A stretch of DNA of 25,111 nt. It comes from JBKEAJ01 sp047972135 (GTDB lineage Bacteria; Bacteroidota; Bacteroidia; Bacteroidales; Prolixibacteraceae). Below, piece by piece: positions 6,645-14,992 of this stretch. Every line of letters begins with the position of its first letter. Position 1 is the first letter of the stretch. The notes beneath the pieces are model-generated. The model worked only from the letters and a program-made list of their open reading frames with translations, made no database searches and was not told where the DNA came from. The position numbers were made by a program, and so were the translations under genes. The DNA is taken from the NCBI GenBank assembly GCA_047972135.1, contig JBKEAJ010000087.1:1-25111 (forward strand), read 5' to 3'.

Positions 6645-7958
6645 TTACTTACTGCAACACTTAGCTTCTACTTTTTCGTATCCATAAATCGCTGCATCGC
6701 CAAGCTCCTCCTCAATACGAAGAAGTTGGTTGTATTTTGCCATCCTGTCCGAACGACTCAATGAACCTGTCTTGATTTGTCCGCTGTTTGTAGCCACAGA
6801 GATGTCGGCAATTGTAGAATCCTCAGTCTCTCCCGAACGGTGTGAGGTTACCGATGTGTAGCCCGCACGGTGAGCCATCTCTATTGCGTTAAGAGTCTCC
6901 GTAAGTGTACCGATTTGGTTAACCTTGATAAGGATCGAATTGGCAGCTTTCAACTCGATACCTTTTTTAAGATAATCAACGTTGGTAACAAACAAATCAT
7001 CACCTACTAACTGACATTTCTTTCCGATTTTTTCATTTAGAAGTACCCATCCGTCCCAATCGTTCTCATCACATCCGTCTTCGATAGAATCAATAGGATA
7101 TTTTGCAACTAATTGAGCTAAAAAGTCAACTTGCTCCTGACGACTGCGTTTTGCTCCGCTGGCTCCTTCAAATTTGCTGTAATCGTAGGTGCCGTCGCTG
7201 TAAAACTCCGATGAAGCACAGTCTAGTGCAATAGAAACATCGCCACCGTCTTCTTTGCGACCTGCTTTGTATCCTGCTGCCTCGATAGCCTTGATGATAC
7301 TTTCGAGTGCATCCTCAGTGCCGTCTAGTGCAGGGGCAAAACCTCCTTCGTCGCCAACGGCAGTGCTTAGATTGAGGTCGTGAAGCACTTTCTTCAATGA
7401 GTGGAATACTTCCGCTCCCATTCTAAGACCTTCTTTGAAAGATTTTGCTCCTACGGGGCGTATCATAAACTCCTGAAATGCAATAGGTGCATCAGAGTGA
7501 GAACCTCCGTTGATGATGTTCATCATCGGAACGGGAAGATGCTTCGCATTGGTACCTCCGATATATCTGTAAAGTGGAAGACCTAAACAATCTGCTGCTG
7601 CTTTTGCTACTGCCAAGGATACTCCAAGCATAGCGTTTGCGCCTAGCTTGCTTTTAGTCTTTGTGCCGTCAAGCTCCAAAAGAGTATTGTCGATTTCTAC
7701 TTGGTTGGCGGCTTCCATGCCGATGATGTTCTCGGCGATGATGCCATTTACATTCTCTACTGCCTTTAAAACTCCTTTTCCAAGATAACGACTCTTGTCG
7801 CCGTCTCTCAATTCTAGTGCCTCGTGCTCACCGGTGGACGCTCCCGATGGAACTGCCGCTCTGCCAATTGCTCCACACTCTAAATGTACTTCAACTTCTA
7901 CTGTTGGATTACCTCTTGAATCTAGGATTTCCCTTCCTATTACTTCTGTAATGATCAT
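6645..7958 (-). CDS. eno: Enolase (phosphopyruvate hydratase)
   Basis: A 437-residue glycolytic enzyme that interconverts 2-phosphoglycerate and phosphoenolpyruvate. The TIM-barrel active-site residues are present: E204 in VGDEGGF, Mg ligands D246, E293 (SIEDG) and D320 (GDDLFVTN), base K345 (LIKVNQIG), the SHRSGETED loop (372-380) and K396. Length is normal. It has its own promoter (8012-8019) and a strong terminator, so it is a single-gene unit. A C-terminal extension ending in a cysteine-containing KCCSK tail is a minor local feature. Identification is secure. Confidence 0.98.
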   Translation of the reverse strand: MIITEVIGREILDSRGNPTVEVEVHLECGAIGRAAVPSGASTGEHEALELRDGDKSRYLGKGVLKAVENVNGIIAENIIGMEAANQVEIDNTLLELDGTKTKSKLGANAMLGVSLAVAKAAADCLGLPLYRYIGGTNAKHLPVPMMNIINGGSHSDAPIAFQEFMIRPVGAKSFKEGLRMGAEVFHSLKKVLHDLNLSTAVGDEGGFAPALDGTEDALESIIKAIEAAGYKAGRKEDGGDVSIALDCASSEFYSDGTYDYSKFEGASGAKRSRQEQVDFLAQLVAKYPIDSIEDGCDENDWDGWVLLNEKIGKKCQLVGDDLFVTNVDYLKKGIELKAANSILIKVNQIGTLTETLNAIEMAHRAGYTSVTSHRSGETEDSTIADISVATNSGQIKTGSLSRSDRMAKYNQLLRIEEELGDAAIYGYEKVEAKCCSK

Positions 7959-8011
7959 ATTTGTAACTATTTGATATTTATATGTTTAAATACTGTGATT
8001 TCAAAACCAAG

Positions 8012-8040
8012 CAAAATTAGTCAAAAGCATTGAATTTACA
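8012..8040 (-). promoter_or_regulatory. Promoter of eno
   Basis: TAATTTTG (minus strand, 8012-8019) fits TAnnTTTG, with a TTTG 19 nt upstream (about 8039) as the -33 element. This is one of the best-formed promoters in the window. It lies 53 bp before the eno start. Confidence 0.65.
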
Positions 8041-8093
8041 AAGCGAAACAAATTAATAAAATGAAAACCTTATGTTTTGTTTTGGATATTTAT

Positions 8094-8125
8094 TTGTAGA
8101 CCCTCGCAAAAATGTGGTAACTTTG
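8094..8125 (+). promoter_or_regulatory. Promoter of the pgl-RND-deaminase operon
   Basis: TTG at 8094-8096 and TAACTTTG at 8118-8125 are separated by 21 nt, a good match to the Bacteroidota -33/-7 pair. The start codon of pgl follows 28 bp downstream. It is divergent from the eno promoter. Confidence 0.65.
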
Positions 8126-8153
8126 CAGTGAATACGCTTCAAAATTTGAGCAA

Positions 8154-8879
8154 ATGAGAGTTGTACATACATTTGATAATATCAGCAAGTTGATTAGAGA
8201 CGTAGCTGACAAGATAAAGAAGATAGTAGACGAGGCTGACGAGGCTGACGAGGCTTTGCACATAGCGCTGTCGGGTGGTTCTACTCCTCTAAGTCTGTTT
8301 CGGCTGCTTGGTGATGAGTATCGTAACTCGGTGGAATGGAGTAGAGTACACCTGTGGTGGGGCGATGAACGAATTGTACCGCCTTCGGATGATGAGAGTA
8401 ATTATAAGCATGTAAATAAGCTGTTTATCAGTAAGATTGATATTCCTGCTCAAAATATTCACCGCATAAAAGGTGAGCTTAGTGCCAATGTTGCGTGTGC
8501 CGACCTCGAAAGCAATCTTCAATGTGATATGCCCGAAAAAGAGGGAATACCTCATTTTGATATTGTGCTTTTGGGAATGGGCGACGACGGACATACAGCT
8601 TCGATTTTTCCCGACCGCCTAGAGCTTCTCTCTTGCGATGAATTATGCATGGTGGCACATCATCCAATATCGGCACAAGAAAGGGTAACGCTGACAGGAA
8701 AAGTTATCAATCATGCTCAAAACGTGTGGTTTCTCGTTGCCGGACAAAACAAAAAAGAGAGAGTTAGAGAGATTTTTACAAACGACGAATTGGCAGAAAA
8801 CCTGCCAGCTTATCATATTCTGCCAAAAGATGGTGAACTCGTGTGGTTCCTCGATAATGAGGCGGCTAGCGAGCTGTAG
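8154..8879 (+). CDS. pgl: 6-phosphogluconolactonase (DevB type)
   Basis: A 241-residue enzyme of the SIS-like DevB family that hydrolyses 6-phosphogluconolactone in the oxidative pentose phosphate pathway. The family motifs are ALSGGSTPL (38-46), the HLWWGDER substrate loop (66-73) and LGMGDDGHTASIFP (140-153). No zwf or gnd gene is adjacent; instead it leads an operon with an RND exporter (28-bp gap) and a purine deaminase. Near the N-terminus a 9-bp unit is repeated three times (8229-8255), giving DEADEADEA. This lies in a helix away from the active site and varies little the expected length. Confidence 0.93.
   Translation: MRVVHTFDNISKLIRDVADKIKKIVDEADEADEALHIALSGGSTPLSLFRLLGDEYRNSVEWSRVHLWWGDERIVPPSDDESNYKHVNKLFISKIDIPAQNIHRIKGELSANVACADLESNLQCDMPEKEGIPHFDIVLLGMGDDGHTASIFPDRLELLSCDELCMVAHHPISAQERVTLTGKVINHAQNVWFLVAGQNKKERVREIFTNDELAENLPAYHILPKDGELVWFLDNEAASEL
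8229..8255 (+). repeat. Triple 9-bp tandem repeat inside pgl
   Basis: GACGAGGCT occurs three times without interruption, in frame, encoding DEA-DEA-DEA at about residues 26-34. Copy-number change would keep the reading frame. Confidence 0.9.
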
Positions 8880-8907
8880 TTGATGATTTAAATACTGATT
8901 TATTATT

Positions 8908-11232
8908 ATGCTGAATATTCCTTCGGGTATCCTTAGATACCGTTTTTTTATAATAGCTATCGTGTTGGCAATAACTGCTGTCATGGGCTTTTTTGCCACT
9001 CGTGTGGAGATGTCCTACGAAAATAAATCGCTTGTGCCTAAACAGGACGAGGCATATAAGAACTTTGAAGAGTTTCATAGAGTGTTCGGAGAGGAGGGGA
9101 GCGTAATGGTGATGGGCATCGAAGATAAGGACTTCTTTCAGCTCAAGCACTTCAACGCATGGAAGAAACTATCAGACGACATTAGCAAGGTCGAAGGTGT
9201 AGACAACGCCCTGTCAATACCCGATGCATACAATCTTGATAAAAATACACAGGATAGAAAGTTTGAAATAATAAAGGTCTTTCCTGATAATATTGATAAT
9301 CAGCGACAACTAGACAGCTGCAAGGAGGTTTTCTTAAACCTTCCCATTTACGACGGTTTTGTTTACAATAAGGATGCTAATGTGTTTATGCTCGCCATAA
9401 CTCTCGACGGCAAAGTGATGGCATCGAATGCTAGAGTAGACGTCGTGGCAGAGATAATGAAAATAGCCAAAGATTTTGAGAATAAGGAAAATATCACAAT
9501 TCACTACTCCGGAATGCCTTATATTAAGGTTATTATGGCAGAGAAAATCAAAAAAGAAACCTACCTGTTTAGCTCCCTCGCCTTGCTGTTGTGTATAATA
9601 TTCTTATTCGTATTTTTCCGCTCCTTTAAGGCAGTTATTTATCCGGTTATCATTGTGCTGATTTGTGTTGTCTGGTCGCTAGGACTGATGGGGCTGCTGC
9701 AATATAAAATAACGCTACTAACCTCGATGATACCGCCACTGTTGATTGTGATAGGTATGCCGAACTCAATATATATGCTGAATAAGTTTCACCATGAATA
9801 TCGAGAACATCAAAATAAAATTAAGGCTCTATATAGGGTGATAACGAAGATTGGAAAGGCAACCCTGCTTACCAACCTGACAACTGCATGCGGATTTGCT
9901 ACGTTTATGATTACTAAAAGTGCGATACTTATAGAATTTGGTATAGTGGCATCGCTGAGTATCTTCTCCTTATTTATCTTGTCGCTCGTGCTTATCCCGA
10001 CTATATTCAGTTATGTGGAAGAACCAAGAGAGCGCCATATGAAACACCTTGATTACAAGAGTGTTAGTCTGATTGTGGAAAGAGTGTTTACCGTCTTAAA
10101 GCACCGTAGAAAAGTTGTGTTTATCGTATCTGTAATACTACTTGTGGTGGCAGGCTTCGGCTTGACACGTATGCAGTCAACAGGCTACATGGTTGACGAC
10201 ATTGAGGAAAGCGATATTATATACAAAGACCTGAAATTTTTCGAGAAAAACTTTGTCGGTCTCATGCCGATGGAAATTATTGTTGAGACCGAAAAGGCTA
10301 GGGGAGGAATGGATCTAAATACTTGGCAGAAATTAGATGCCTTCGATAATTATGTGGATGAAAATCCTGATATGGCAAAATCCTTGTCAATCCTAAATGC
10401 CGTAAAAATGGCAAGACAGGCATACTACAACGGACTTCCGAAGTATTATGGACTGCCAAATAGTTATGATAAAAATATGATATTGCCATACCTTGCAAAG
10501 GTAGGTGCAAGCAGTGCCAATGATGCAGGAAGCAATATAATGGATATGTTTATAGATTCGACTCGCTCGAAATTAAGATATTCGGTGAGGGTTAAAGATA
10601 TTGGTGTCAAACCAATGGATGAGCTTTATAATGAGCTGAATACAAAGGCAGCCGAAATATTCCCGTCCGAACAATATAAGGTGATGATTACAGGCTCTAG
10701 TGTTATGTTTTTTGTCGGAATGAAGTATCTTATCTCAAATCTGATCCTTAGCTTGGGCTTGGCGATTGTTTTAATAGGTATTTTAATTGCCGTGATGTTT
10801 AAATCTCCGAAAATGATAGTCGTTTCGGTGCTTACGAATATATTTCCCCTCTTGCTCACCGCTGCTGTGATGGGCTACTTCAATATACCAATTAAAGCCT
10901 CTACAATACTAGTCTTTAGTATTGCATACGGAATTTCGGTAGATAACTCCATACACTTCCTCTCAAAATTCCGTCAGGATATGAAGATTACAGGTGGAAA
11001 TACACTCTTGGCAATAAGAATGGCGTTGCGTGAAACAGGTGTCAGTATGATTTATACAGCAGTTGTTCTGTTCTTCGGCTTCTTTATTTTTAGCCTATCT
11101 AGCTTCGGCGGTACATCTGCTTTGGGTGTGTTAGTGTCTTTTACACTGCTTGTGGCTCTGCTTTGTAACCTGTTGCTGCTGCCGTCAATACTGATATTGA
11201 CACGCAAGAAAAGCGAACTACTAAAAAAGTAA
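8908..11232 (+). CDS. RND superfamily (MMPL/HAE3-type) exporter
   Basis: A 774-residue inner-membrane transporter with the duplicated RND layout in a short form. One membrane segment lies near 12-31, followed by a periplasmic domain and five segments between about 215 and 370. A second set begins near 402-422, followed by a second periplasmic domain and five segments between about 610 and 760. The total of 12 helices fits the hydrophobe exporter group (HAE3/MMPL, Patched-like) rather than the larger AcrB type. Cargo is unknown; relatives move lipids, hopanoids or sterol-like molecules using the proton gradient. It lies 28 bp after pgl and 3 bp before the deaminase gene, so it is cotranscribed with both. 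No membrane-fusion protein or TolC gene is nearby. Confidence 0.88.
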   Translation: MLNIPSGILRYRFFIIAIVLAITAVMGFFATRVEMSYENKSLVPKQDEAYKNFEEFHRVFGEEGSVMVMGIEDKDFFQLKHFNAWKKLSDDISKVEGVDNALSIPDAYNLDKNTQDRKFEIIKVFPDNIDNQRQLDSCKEVFLNLPIYDGFVYNKDANVFMLAITLDGKVMASNARVDVVAEIMKIAKDFENKENITIHYSGMPYIKVIMAEKIKKETYLFSSLALLLCIIFLFVFFRSFKAVIYPVIIVLICVVWSLGLMGLLQYKITLLTSMIPPLLIVIGMPNSIYMLNKFHHEYREHQNKIKALYRVITKIGKATLLTNLTTACGFATFMITKSAILIEFGIVASLSIFSLFILSLVLIPTIFSYVEEPRERHMKHLDYKSVSLIVERVFTVLKHRRKVVFIVSVILLVVAGFGLTRMQSTGYMVDDIEESDIIYKDLKFFEKNFVGLMPMEIIVETEKARGGMDLNTWQKLDAFDNYVDENPDMAKSLSILNAVKMARQAYYNGLPKYYGLPNSYDKNMILPYLAKVGASSANDAGSNIMDMFIDSTRSKLRYSVRVKDIGVKPMDELYNELNTKAAEIFPSEQYKVMITGSSVMFFVGMKYLISNLILSLGLAIVLIGILIAVMFKSPKMIVVSVLTNIFPLLLTAAVMGYFNIPIKASTILVFSIAYGISVDNSIHFLSKFRQDMKITGGNTLLAIRMALRETGVSMIYTAVVLFFGFFIFSLSSFGGTSALGVLVSFTLLVALLCNLLLLPSILILTRKKSELLKK

Positions 11233-11235
11233 GGA

Positions 11236-12273
11236 ATGACAAAAGATAGTTTGTTGAATACCTTTATTGAGAAACTTCCAAAAGCCGAATTGCATCTGCA
11301 CATTGAAGGTACTCTCGAACCTGAGCTTATGCTGACATTGGCACAACGAAATAAGGTCGAAATAGGATATTCAAGCGTTGAGGACTTGAAAGAGGCGTAT
11401 TCGTTTACTCAGCTTCAAGACTTCTTGGATATATACTATGCCGGAGCTGCTGTACTGCTGAAAGAGCAGGATTTCTATGATCTGACAATGGCATATTTGC
11501 AAAGAGCTAAGGAGCAAAATATTATACATGCCGAAATATTTTTCGACCCCCAAACCCATACCGACAGAGCTGTGCCTTTTAGTGAGATAATCGGAGGAAT
11601 AAAAAAAGCTCTCGCCGAAGGGGAGAAAAATTTGGGGATAACAAGCAGACTGATAATGTGTTTTCTGCGACACCGCTCTGAAAAAGAGGCGTTTAAGGTC
11701 TTGGAAGAGGCTCTTCCTTATAAAAACGATATTGTTGCCGTAGGTCTTGATTCTTCCGAATTGGGAAATCCTCCATCGAAATTTGTCAATGTGTTTGCAA
11801 AAGCGAGAGAAGATGGCTTTAAAGTCGTTGCCCACGCCGGCGAAGAAGGAACGACTGAGTATATCCAAGAAGCTATAAATTTACTGAAAGTTGATAGAAT
11901 TGACCATGGTAATGCTTCTATTGAAAACGAAGAAATGTTGCTGTTTCTGAAAGGAAAGCAAATACCTCTGACTCTCTGCCCACTATCAAATATCGCACTT
12001 TGTGTAATCGACGATATGAAGAAGCATCCCATAAAAGATATGTTGGATAGAGGACTGTTGGTTACGGTCAACTCTGACGACCCTGCATATTTTGGCGGAT
12101 ATGTGAACGAAAATTATAAGGCTCTTGCCGATGCATTTAGTCTGAGTAAGGCGGAACTCTTGCAGCTTGCCGAAAATTCTTTTAAAGCAAGTTTTCTGGA
12201 TGCTACTCACAAGCAGAAGTATATTGATGCATTAAAGGTGTATGGCGAGACCTTTCCTACATCAATTGTTTGA
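11236..12273 (+). CDS. add: Adenine/adenosine deaminase (adenine deaminase-like subgroup)
   Basis: A 345-residue metal-dependent amidohydrolase of purine salvage. Zinc ligands and catalytic residues are in place: H20 and H22 (ELHLHIEG), H200 and E203 (VAHAGEEG), H224 (IDHGNAS) and D281-D282 (NSDDPAYFGG). Such proteins are usually annotated as adenosine deaminase. However, HAEIFFDPQTHT, CFLRH, GLDSSE and CPLSNIALCV resemble the fungal Aah1 and Pseudomonas adenine deaminases more than classical adenosine deaminase, so the substrate may be adenine (product hypoxanthine). Only 3 bp separate it from the exporter gene upstream. Its last 17 bp overlap the convergent TacT-like toxin gene. Confidence 0.9.
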   Translation: MTKDSLLNTFIEKLPKAELHLHIEGTLEPELMLTLAQRNKVEIGYSSVEDLKEAYSFTQLQDFLDIYYAGAAVLLKEQDFYDLTMAYLQRAKEQNIIHAEIFFDPQTHTDRAVPFSEIIGGIKKALAEGEKNLGITSRLIMCFLRHRSEKEAFKVLEEALPYKNDIVAVGLDSSELGNPPSKFVNVFAKAREDGFKVVAHAGEEGTTEYIQEAINLLKVDRIDHGNASIENEEMLLFLKGKQIPLTLCPLSNIALCVIDDMKKHPIKDMLDRGLLVTVNSDDPAYFGGYVNENYKALADAFSLSKAELLQLAENSFKASFLDATHKQKYIDALKVYGETFPTSIV

Positions 12274-12754
12274 TAACTTTCATGGGTAAAAACATTTTGC
12301 TGCTGTCGGACAAATGCTCAAATCCGTACTTCTCGTAATAATCGGCAGCTTTACGACTAATTGGGTCAACAACAACAGCCATTGCTCCAATACTTTCTTC
12401 TGACAGTCTGTAACTTCGAAATAATGCGTCTAGTAAGAGATGTTCCCCAAGTCCTGTCCCCTTAACGCTAAGGTCTCTTGCCAACCTGCCGAGTAGGATA
12501 ACTGGAGCATCATAGTTTTGCGGAACCTTCTTGATGTATTTGTCGGGGATTAGATGACGACCGAGACTCTCGCTGCTAAGTGTATAATAAGCAATTACAT
12601 CTTGCTTCTCATTGACGGCAACATAGCAGACGGCTAATTTTCTTCTTATATCTTGATTTACTTGTGTTGTTATGTATCTAGTCAATGAAGGTTCTTCGCA
12701 TTTAAAGTTAGCCCTGCTGTGATGTTTATCTAATAGTATAATAGATATTTTCAT
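12257..12754 (-). CDS. tacT: TacT-like GNAT acetyltransferase toxin
   Basis: A 165-residue GNAT-fold protein of the toxin type that acetylates the amino group of charged tRNAs and blocks translation. The acetyl-CoA binding motif is GRLARDLSVKGTGLG (89-103). The C-terminal YYEKYGF segment carries Y140 at the position of the catalytic tyrosine in Salmonella TacT. An N-terminal HHSRANFKCEEPSLTRYI segment is also typical of this toxin class. It overlaps the upstream antitoxin gene by 4 bp (ATGA), showing translational coupling. Its 3' end runs 17 bp into the convergent deaminase gene, with no separate terminator visible. Confidence 0.9.
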   Translation of the reverse strand: MKISIILLDKHHSRANFKCEEPSLTRYITTQVNQDIRRKLAVCYVAVNEKQDVIAYYTLSSESLGRHLIPDKYIKKVPQNYDAPVILLGRLARDLSVKGTGLGEHLLLDALFRSYRLSEESIGAMAVVVDPISRKAADYYEKYGFEHLSDSSKMFLPMKVIKQLM

Positions 12755-13035
12755 GAGCTTGTGGATTTGTACCTCTCTGCTGCATCAATTAAAGTCCTAT
12801 TTGGTTTTTTATCTCCGAAAACTGCATCAAAGAATTTTTTGCGGTCTCTTTCGCTCACAATAATTTGTTGGTTTTTGGTAACTATTTCTTCGGCTCTAGC
12901 TTTTGCAGCTTCAATGATAAATCCGCTAAATGACTTAACTCCGCTTAGCTCTTGAGCCATTCTGAAAAGCTCTTTGTCCTGAGCTGATACCCGTATCTCG
13001 ATACGCTCATTTTTTTTATTTAATTGCGACTCCAT
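12751..13035 (-). CDS. tacA: TacA-like DUF1778 ribbon-helix-helix antitoxin
   Basis: A 94-residue antitoxin of the DUF1778 family. The N-terminal ERIEIRVSAQDKELFRMAQE segment (about 11-30) is the ribbon-helix-helix DNA-binding part, and the remaining helices, ending in the RKKFFDAVFGDKKPN region, form the toxin-wrapping tail. It is the first gene of a two-gene unit with the GNAT toxin, the standard order. It is preceded by a promoter overlapped by three copies of an 8-bp half-site, as expected for autoregulation by the TA complex. Confidence 0.9.
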   Translation of the reverse strand: MESQLNKKNERIEIRVSAQDKELFRMAQELSGVKSFSGFIIEAAKARAEEIVTKNQQIIVSERDRKKFFDAVFGDKKPNRTLIDAAERYKSTSS

Positions 13036-13052
13036 AAATTCTAATTTTTATA

Positions 13053-13082
13053 CAAATGTACGGCATTATGCCGTATGCCGTA
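13053..13082 (-). promoter_or_regulatory. tacAT promoter with three-half-site operator
   Basis: TACATTTG on the minus strand (13053-13060) is the -7 element. Overlapping it and extending upstream are TACGGCAT (13059-13066) and ATGCCGTA (13068-13075), a perfect palindrome about a central T, followed by a second ATGCCGTA (13075-13082). The three half-sites cover the -7 region and the spacer, as expected for an RHH antitoxin operator. Binding is inferred from context. Confidence 0.75.
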
Positions 13083-13157
13083 GGTTAAATGAAGATAAAA
13101 ATGCAAAATCCTTGTTACTTTGTACAGTAAGATTGAATACAAGAAAACAATTTATTT

Positions 13158-13187
13158 TTGATAATTTCGTTTTAATATTTACATTTG
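13158..13187 (+). promoter_or_regulatory. Promoter of the DUF3108 gene
   Basis: TTG at 13158-13160 and TACATTTG at 13180-13187 are separated by 19 nt. The element lies 23 bp before the chosen start codon at 13211, supporting that start over an in-frame ATG at 13112. Confidence 0.6.
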
Positions 13188-13210
13188 CTGACCTTGAATA
13201 TAGTTTTAGT

Positions 13211-13948
13211 ATGAAATATCTATTGCTTGTTATTACTCAGTTTGTGGCACTTACGGCTTTTTCGCAAATACGCGAAAAGATGGTTTATTCTGCAAAATAC
13301 TCTTTTGTGAAAGGTGGCGAAGCAGAACTTATTGTCGAAGATACGCTTTATCAGGGTAAGGCTCTTACCTGCTACGAAGTGAGAGGTCAATCGGTGGGCA
13401 TGACAAAACTATTTTTTGATGCAAGGTACCTTTACGAAACAATCTTAGACGACAAAAATGTCATTCCTTATTTTCACCTTAGAGACGTAAAGGAAAATAG
13501 ATATAAATTCCGCAATGAAACTACTTTTTATTACAACGAAGACTCTATTTGCAGTCAAAAATCCGGGTGTCGAGCTGTACCTCACGGAATGATGGATGCA
13601 ATATCTCTTTTTGCCAAACTCCGACAAAAAGGATTTGTTGATACTCTAAAAGTAGGGGATAAATTCGATTTGAATATTTATCATGCCGATAAACATTTTA
13701 AAATGTCGTCGGTCTATTTGGGAAAGGAGACCATCAAAACCAAAATAGGAAAAAAAGAATGCTATGTTATCTCGCCGACTATTGACGAGAGCAAGTTGGT
13801 GTCGGATGCCGATGCTTTGAAGTTTTATGTTTCGGCTGATGAGGACAGAATTCCTGTAATTATGGAGCTGAAACTGACAATCGGAAAGGTAAGCGGCGAA
13901 GTGATATCATATACCAAGTATGATGCAAATGGTAATGTTGTCAAATAA
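13211..13948 (+). CDS. Exported DUF3108 family protein
   Basis: A 245-residue protein with a cleavable signal peptide (MKYLLLVITQFVALTAFSQ), predicted to be released into the periplasm. The rest is beta-rich and matches the DUF3108 pattern: a repeated lipocalin-like arrangement with KMVYSAKYSFVKGGEAEL near the start, the YEVRGQSVGMTKLFF strand, a central SLFAKLR segment, and VPVIMELKLTIGKVSGEV-type strands at the end. The function of the family is not established; it is common in Bacteroidota and probably binds or senses envelope material. The start at 13211 was chosen for its signal peptide and promoter. The genes that follow encode outer-membrane barrels, so all three may serve the envelope. 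Confidence 0.8.
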   Translation: MKYLLLVITQFVALTAFSQIREKMVYSAKYSFVKGGEAELIVEDTLYQGKALTCYEVRGQSVGMTKLFFDARYLYETILDDKNVIPYFHLRDVKENRYKFRNETTFYYNEDSICSQKSGCRAVPHGMMDAISLFAKLRQKGFVDTLKVGDKFDLNIYHADKHFKMSSVYLGKETIKTKIGKKECYVISPTIDESKLVSDADALKFYVSADEDRIPVIMELKLTIGKVSGEVISYTKYDANGNVVK

Positions 13949-14039
13949 TAGAGGAACTTTTTTTATGCTGTTTGGGTTTGGAGGTGTAACATTTCAGAAG
14001 AGTCTTTGTCTTTAGTAGAAATTAGAATTAAAAAGAAGA

Positions 14040-14951
14040 ATGATGAAGACGTTTACTCTAACAATTGTAATGCTCCTTGCAGGATTTACATTTGCAAAAG
14101 CACAAAAACTTGTGGTAATAACCGATGACTCAACGAAAATACAAAACTCTGCTAAGATTGTAGCATATTCCCAAACTTTTAGTGATGGAGATACTACTGT
14201 TGTTAGAATTGGTAGATTCTCAGTTCAGGTCAGTAATAAATACTCAAAAAGTGATGGAGAGGCTTCGAGAACAATAGTAAGATTTGATAGAGAGAGAAGA
14301 AATTCTGACAAATTCCGTGGGCACTGGGCGTCTGTGCAACTAGGTTTTAATGGATTTGCCAATGCCGATTATAGCATGTATGCTGCTGTACCTAAGGGAG
14401 TTCCTTCAGATTTTATGTCGCTTAACCAAGCTGCCTCGTGGGAGGTGAACCTAAACCCTTTGGAATGGAATATCTCTTTGAGCCGAAATAAAAAATTCGG
14501 AATAGTTACCGGAGCCGGAATATCGTGGAATAATTATAAATTCGACAATTCAGTTACGATAGACAAAAATGATGATGGGATTATCTACCCGATTGACATA
14601 GAGGAGAATAATTATCGTAAATCAAAACTAATGCTGACCTATCTTGCCGTACCTTTATTGTTCGAATATCAATTTCCAATAAACAGTGGCAAGAGCTATC
14701 TTTTTGTAAATGCTGGAGTTGTGGGAGAGTTTAATCTTGGGTCGCGCACTAAGGTGAAGAATGATAACGATAAATTGAAAGACCGGGGGAGTTTTAATAT
14801 AGAACCGTTTAAATGTTCGGCAATGGTGCAAATAGGAGGAAACGACTTTGCTGTATATGCCAAATACGGTTTGACAAGAGTGTTTAAATCAGGGCAAGGA
14901 CCGGAGCTGACTCCTTTTAGTATCGGAATTAGTATTGGGAATTTATGGTGA
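14040..14951 (+). CDS. Outer-membrane beta-barrel protein, tandem paralogue 1
   Basis: A 303-residue protein with a signal peptide (MMKTFTLTIVMLLAGFTFAKAQ; either of two adjacent ATGs could be used). About 60 residues of polar sequence, including VVRIGRFSVQVSNK, lead into an eight-stranded-type barrel with alternating aromatic strands such as GHWASVQLGFNGFANADYSM, IVTGAGISWNNYKF, VPLLFEYQFPI and VYAKYGL. It resembles the PorT-like / outer-membrane beta-barrel group of Bacteroidota, whose members are mostly of unknown role. A closely related gene follows after 41 bp, indicating tandem duplication. An aspartate-rich IDKNDDGIIYP loop looks like a calcium-binding-type turn. Function is not known. 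Confidence 0.8.
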   Translation: MMKTFTLTIVMLLAGFTFAKAQKLVVITDDSTKIQNSAKIVAYSQTFSDGDTTVVRIGRFSVQVSNKYSKSDGEASRTIVRFDRERRNSDKFRGHWASVQLGFNGFANADYSMYAAVPKGVPSDFMSLNQAASWEVNLNPLEWNISLSRNKKFGIVTGAGISWNNYKFDNSVTIDKNDDGIIYPIDIEENNYRKSKLMLTYLAVPLLFEYQFPINSGKSYLFVNAGVVGEFNLGSRTKVKNDNDKLKDRGSFNIEPFKCSAMVQIGGNDFAVYAKYGLTRVFKSGQGPELTPFSIGISIGNLW

Positions 14952-14992
14952 CAGAAAACATCATAAAAGAATGAATAGAGAAAATGGATTGA

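Noticed and set aside
13112..13210. Upstream in-frame start for the DUF3108 gene
   Set aside because: It would bury the signal peptide 33 residues inside the protein and lies upstream of the TAnnTTTG promoter at 13180-13187.
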